This document shows, piece after piece, positions 62,569 to 64,000 of a stretch of DNA of 64,000 bases. This DNA is from Pseudemcibacter aquimaris (lineage in GTDB: Bacteria > Pseudomonadota > Alphaproteobacteria > Sphingomonadales > Emcibacteraceae): positions 2,951,501 to 3,015,500 of the forward strand of contig NZ_CP079800.1 of the NCBI RefSeq assembly GCF_028869115.1, written 5' to 3'. The position numbers and the translations under genes were made by a program. Below the pieces are notes generated by a model. That model was not told where the DNA came from and did no database searches. It saw nothing but the letters and a program-made list of their open reading frames with translations. Position 1 is the stretch's first letter, and each line of letters starts with the position of its first letter.

Positions 62569-63395
62569 TAAAAAAAACTCTGCTTTCACTTATGCTATTT
62601 TCTTTGGCATCTTGCGCAGGTGAAAATGAAATTCATCCTGTAAACGAAGACGTCCTGTTTATTGTGCTCGGTAAAATGTCACTTTACAACCAAGATGCTG
62701 ATGGGGGCCATGAATTACGCGATCATCATTTCGTTGCCGAAATAATGCCTAAAGAAAAAGGAAAAATATTGGGCGGTACATTAACCAGTGCTGATGATTC
62801 ATCCTTTTCATTACCCTTTAACCCGGAAGGGCCACAATTCCTTGCCCATGGCGCCAGAACCATGACACCGGAAGAATTGCATGATGCCCACCCAGATGGC
62901 ACCTATATTTTCAATTATCAAACGCCAAATGGTGAAATGACCGGACAACCACTGGCGATTACCCGCCGTGACACAACGGATATCATGCCGTTACCGGCAA
63001 CGATTTCACTGTCCCAAAATGGACTGGACATAGACGAAAATGATATTGACCCTGAACAGGATTTAATCGTTCATTGGACACCGATGAAAGGCAACATGAA
63101 AAACCCTAATAGCGAACTAGCCGATCTGACGTTCGTACTCGGGTTTGATTGTTTCGGAAACAACATTGCCCACAGTGGCAGACCATATAACGGCAAACCA
63201 TATCTGACTTATGAAACAACGGAATTTACTATTCCGGCAAGTAGCTTGTCGTCGGGTGTTAGTTATCAATTTATTGTCGAACAGGCGACCGCCGATGTAA
63301 TGCGTCATCAAGGTGTTCCTGGCATCGCAACATATGCCACATTGACTTTTTTAAATGGCAAAACATTAGGCGAAAACACCTGCCCTGCCAAATAA
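62565..63395 (+). CDS. Hypothetical lipoprotein
   Basis: The 276-residue lipoprotein has a type II signal peptide with lipobox LASC (residues 14-17). The rest has no motif I recognise; segments such as LPATISLSQNGLDIDENDIDPEQDLIVHW and VSYQFIVEQATADV look like fibronectin-like beta domains. It is translationally coupled to the YkgJ-type gene. No role in ring degradation is evident. Confidence 0.7.
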   Translation: MIKKTLLSLMLFSLASCAGENEIHPVNEDVLFIVLGKMSLYNQDADGGHELRDHHFVAEIMPKEKGKILGGTLTSADDSSFSLPFNPEGPQFLAHGARTMTPEELHDAHPDGTYIFNYQTPNGEMTGQPLAITRRDTTDIMPLPATISLSQNGLDIDENDIDPEQDLIVHWTPMKGNMKNPNSELADLTFVLGFDCFGNNIAHSGRPYNGKPYLTYETTEFTIPASSLSSGVSYQFIVEQATADVMRHQGVPGIATYATLTFLNGKTLGENTCPAK

Positions 63396-63475
63396 TCCTA
63401 TACATATTAAAGAAATTATCTTATAGCGGATTTTATTGATTAACCGCCAATAATACGACGATAAGGAAATGTGTG

Positions 63476-64000
63476 ATGACCAATAAGTTTGCACTTGCAC
63501 TACATGGGGGTGCCGGCCCAAGAGCCGGAAAAGATTATTCTGTAACCGAAGCCCATATGGAAGAACTCACCCGCGAAGGGGAAGCACTTCTTAAATCGGG
63601 CGAAACAGCACTTGATGTCGTTGAAATTATGGTGGCCAATCTGGAAAGCTCTGGCCTTTATGTTGCTGGTAAAGGGTCCGCCCCAAATGTCATGGGCAAA
63701 GTGGAACTAGACGCCGCCATTATGGAAGGACACACACAAGCGGCCGGTTCCGTATCTGCCATTCAGGATGTCATCAGCCCGATCGGCGTCGCCAAGGCCG
63801 TTTTGCAAAATTCACCTTGTGTGATGATCACTGCACAAGGCGCCAATCAATTTGCCGATGAACATGGATTTGAAAAAATAGGTGATCCTGAAAATTATTA
63901 TGTTCTGCCCATCGGCGTTAGTCAGGAAGATACGGAACAAACAGACATGATGCATGGCACGGTTGGTGCTGTAGCGCTTGATATTCATGGAAATCTCGCG
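63476..64000 (+). CDS. Isoaspartyl peptidase/L-asparaginase (Ntn hydrolase), partial
   Basis: The first 175 codons are present; the gene continues past the window. LALHGGAGPRAGKDYSV near the N-terminus and MHGTVGAVALDIHGNLA at the edge are family signatures; the Thr of HGTVG is the nucleophile exposed by autocleavage. Type 2 plant-type asparaginase/isoaspartyl aminopeptidase. ATG preceded by AAGGA. Separated from the lipoprotein gene by 80 nt, so may be a separate unit. Confidence 0.92.
   Translation, partial: MTNKFALALHGGAGPRAGKDYSVTEAHMEELTREGEALLKSGETALDVVEIMVANLESSGLYVAGKGSAPNVMGKVELDAAIMEGHTQAAGSVSAIQDVISPIGVAKAVLQNSPCVMITAQGANQFADEHGFEKIGDPENYYVLPIGVSQEDTEQTDMMHGTVGAVALDIHGNLA

Noticed and set aside
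1-64000. CRISPR array, tRNA, rRNA, prophage or IS element
   Set aside because: No short direct-repeat array, transposase, integrase or cloverleaf-type motif was seen on reading; absence was not tested with a program.

Overview
The window looks like chromosome of a moderately AT-rich Gram-negative alphaproteobacterium, probably marine or sediment-dwelling. This rests on TonB-dependent receptors, lipoproteins, a 'YVGPNRRR' response-regulator tail, a cobalamin riboswitch driving B12 uptake, and a PrkA-DUF444-SpoVR operon. A Kordiimonadales/Emcibacterales-type placement is my guess from gene content, not a measurement. Coding density is high, and I saw no IS element, prophage, CRISPR array, rRNA or tRNA.

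Layout. 0-0.75 kb: a partial Hpt-like gene and a CheY-type regulator. 0.86-6.5 kb: an amino-acid scavenging set (two FAD oxidoreductases, an S9 peptidase, an ornithine-cyclodeaminase-family enzyme). 6.5-11.3 kb: a B12 riboswitch followed by btuB-btuF-btuC-btuD. 11.3-15.9 kb: two penicillin-acylase-family Ntn hydrolases. 16-18.1 kb: a TonB receptor of unknown ligand. 18.5-26.2 kb: a tandem array of three near-identical PQQ-type periplasmic dehydrogenases with two interleaved, near-identical c-type cytochromes. 26.6-38.7 kb: three NHL-propeller secreted proteins, a HupE/UreJ-like membrane protein, two cupins and the PrkA/YeaH/SpoVR operon. 38.8-41.1 kb: a PepSY protein with a PhoPQ-like two-component system.

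41.2-62 kb is the most interesting block. It is a catabolic supercluster built around a fused flavin monooxygenase/old-yellow-enzyme protein of the salicylyl-CoA hydroxylase / 2-aminobenzoyl-CoA monooxygenase-reductase type. With it lie an aryl-CoA ligase, acyl-CoA thioesterase, enoyl-CoA hydratase/3-hydroxyacyl-CoA dehydrogenase fusion, a second enoyl-CoA hydratase, an SDR, an acyl-CoA dehydrogenase, a RidA-family protein, an indolepyruvate oxidoreductase pair, a cyclase/formamidase-family protein, a class V PLP enzyme, a two-CDGSH-cupin fusion, an AceE-like transketolase and a Zn-alcohol dehydrogenase, plus two MarR regulators. The simplest reading is aerobic CoA-dependent anthranilate (and probably tryptophan/indole-derived) degradation. 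The genes lie in three or four transcription units, and the two divergent promoter regions (51.76 and 58.82 kb) carry the same perfect palindrome TTACATGTAA, which suggests one MarR regulon.

The window ends with a YkgJ-type cysteine-cluster protein, a lipoprotein and the 5' part of an isoaspartyl peptidase/asparaginase gene. Where an upstream in-frame start was possible I used ribosome-binding sites to choose; these choices are noted per gene.
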